Positions 5,365 through 5,411 of a stretch of 5,411 nt of DNA are shown here, piece by piece (position 1 is the first letter of the stretch; the number at the start of each line of letters is the position of its first letter). The stretch is from NCBI GenBank assembly GCA_012798365.1, contig JAAZNH010000289.1, forward strand, positions 1 through 5,411, read 5' to 3'. Both the position numbers and the translations under genes were made by a program. Source of the DNA: Methanomicrobiales archaeon (lineage in GTDB: Archaea; Halobacteriota; Methanomicrobia; Methanomicrobiales; Methanospirillaceae). The notes under the pieces were generated by a model. That model did no database searches. It saw only the letters and a program-made list of their open reading frames with translations, and was not told where the DNA came from.

Positions 5365-5411
5365 CCAGGCTGCCGCACGCGATCGGGATTTCCTGCACTT
5401 GTTTTTCAGGA

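Overview
The window looks like a stretch of chromosome from a methanogenic euryarchaeon, most likely of the order Methanomicrobiales (Methanoregula/Methanosphaerula-like). The reasons are an archaeal PCNA next to an archaeal iron-sulfur primase large subunit, an archaeal/eukaryotic-type ribosomal protein S17e directly before dapA-dapB, archaeal TATA-like signals about 26 bases before several start codons, a GGTGATCC-type ribosome binding site matching archaeal 16S 3' ends, and moderately high GC (judged by eye). The order-level assignment is inference; no 16S or marker search was possible.

Layout: (1) 1-1730, plus strand, a DNA replication pair: the last 172 codons of the sliding clamp (pcn) overlapping by one base with priL, the primase large subunit. 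(2) 1731-1832, a short convergent gap with T-tracts on both strands. (3) 1833-2009, minus strand, a tiny two-helix membrane protein of unknown function. (4) 2010-2169, a divergent gap with two perfect hairpins, the second followed by a T-tract. (5) 2170-2718, an HD-superfamily hydrolase, then 2764-3312, a stand-alone ThiN (thiamine-phosphate-synthase-like) domain protein preceded by a 14-base perfect palindrome. (6) 3339-5342, a tight group rps17e-dapA-dapB: a small-subunit ribosomal protein followed by the first two enzymes specific to diaminopimelate/lysine synthesis, with gaps of 8 and 7 bases. The last 69 bases hold T-rich sequence and no visible gene.

Functionally, pcn-priL supplies replication processivity and priming, rps17e feeds the ribosome, and dapA and dapB act consecutively (aspartate semialdehyde + pyruvate to hydroxytetrahydrodipicolinate, then reduction to tetrahydrodipicolinate). 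The HD protein and the ThiN protein have no assigned substrate.

The window is mostly ordinary core genome. The points most worth a second look are a histone-H1-like Lys/Ala/Pro tail of about 50 residues on DapA, a ThiN domain that appears to lack both the Arg and the His remembered as catalytic and also lacks a DNA-binding domain, the palindrome overlapping its likely promoter, and the hairpin/T-tract element between the membrane-protein and HD genes. I saw no mobile element, CRISPR array, tRNA or rRNA, and no evidence of a wholly new multi-gene system.
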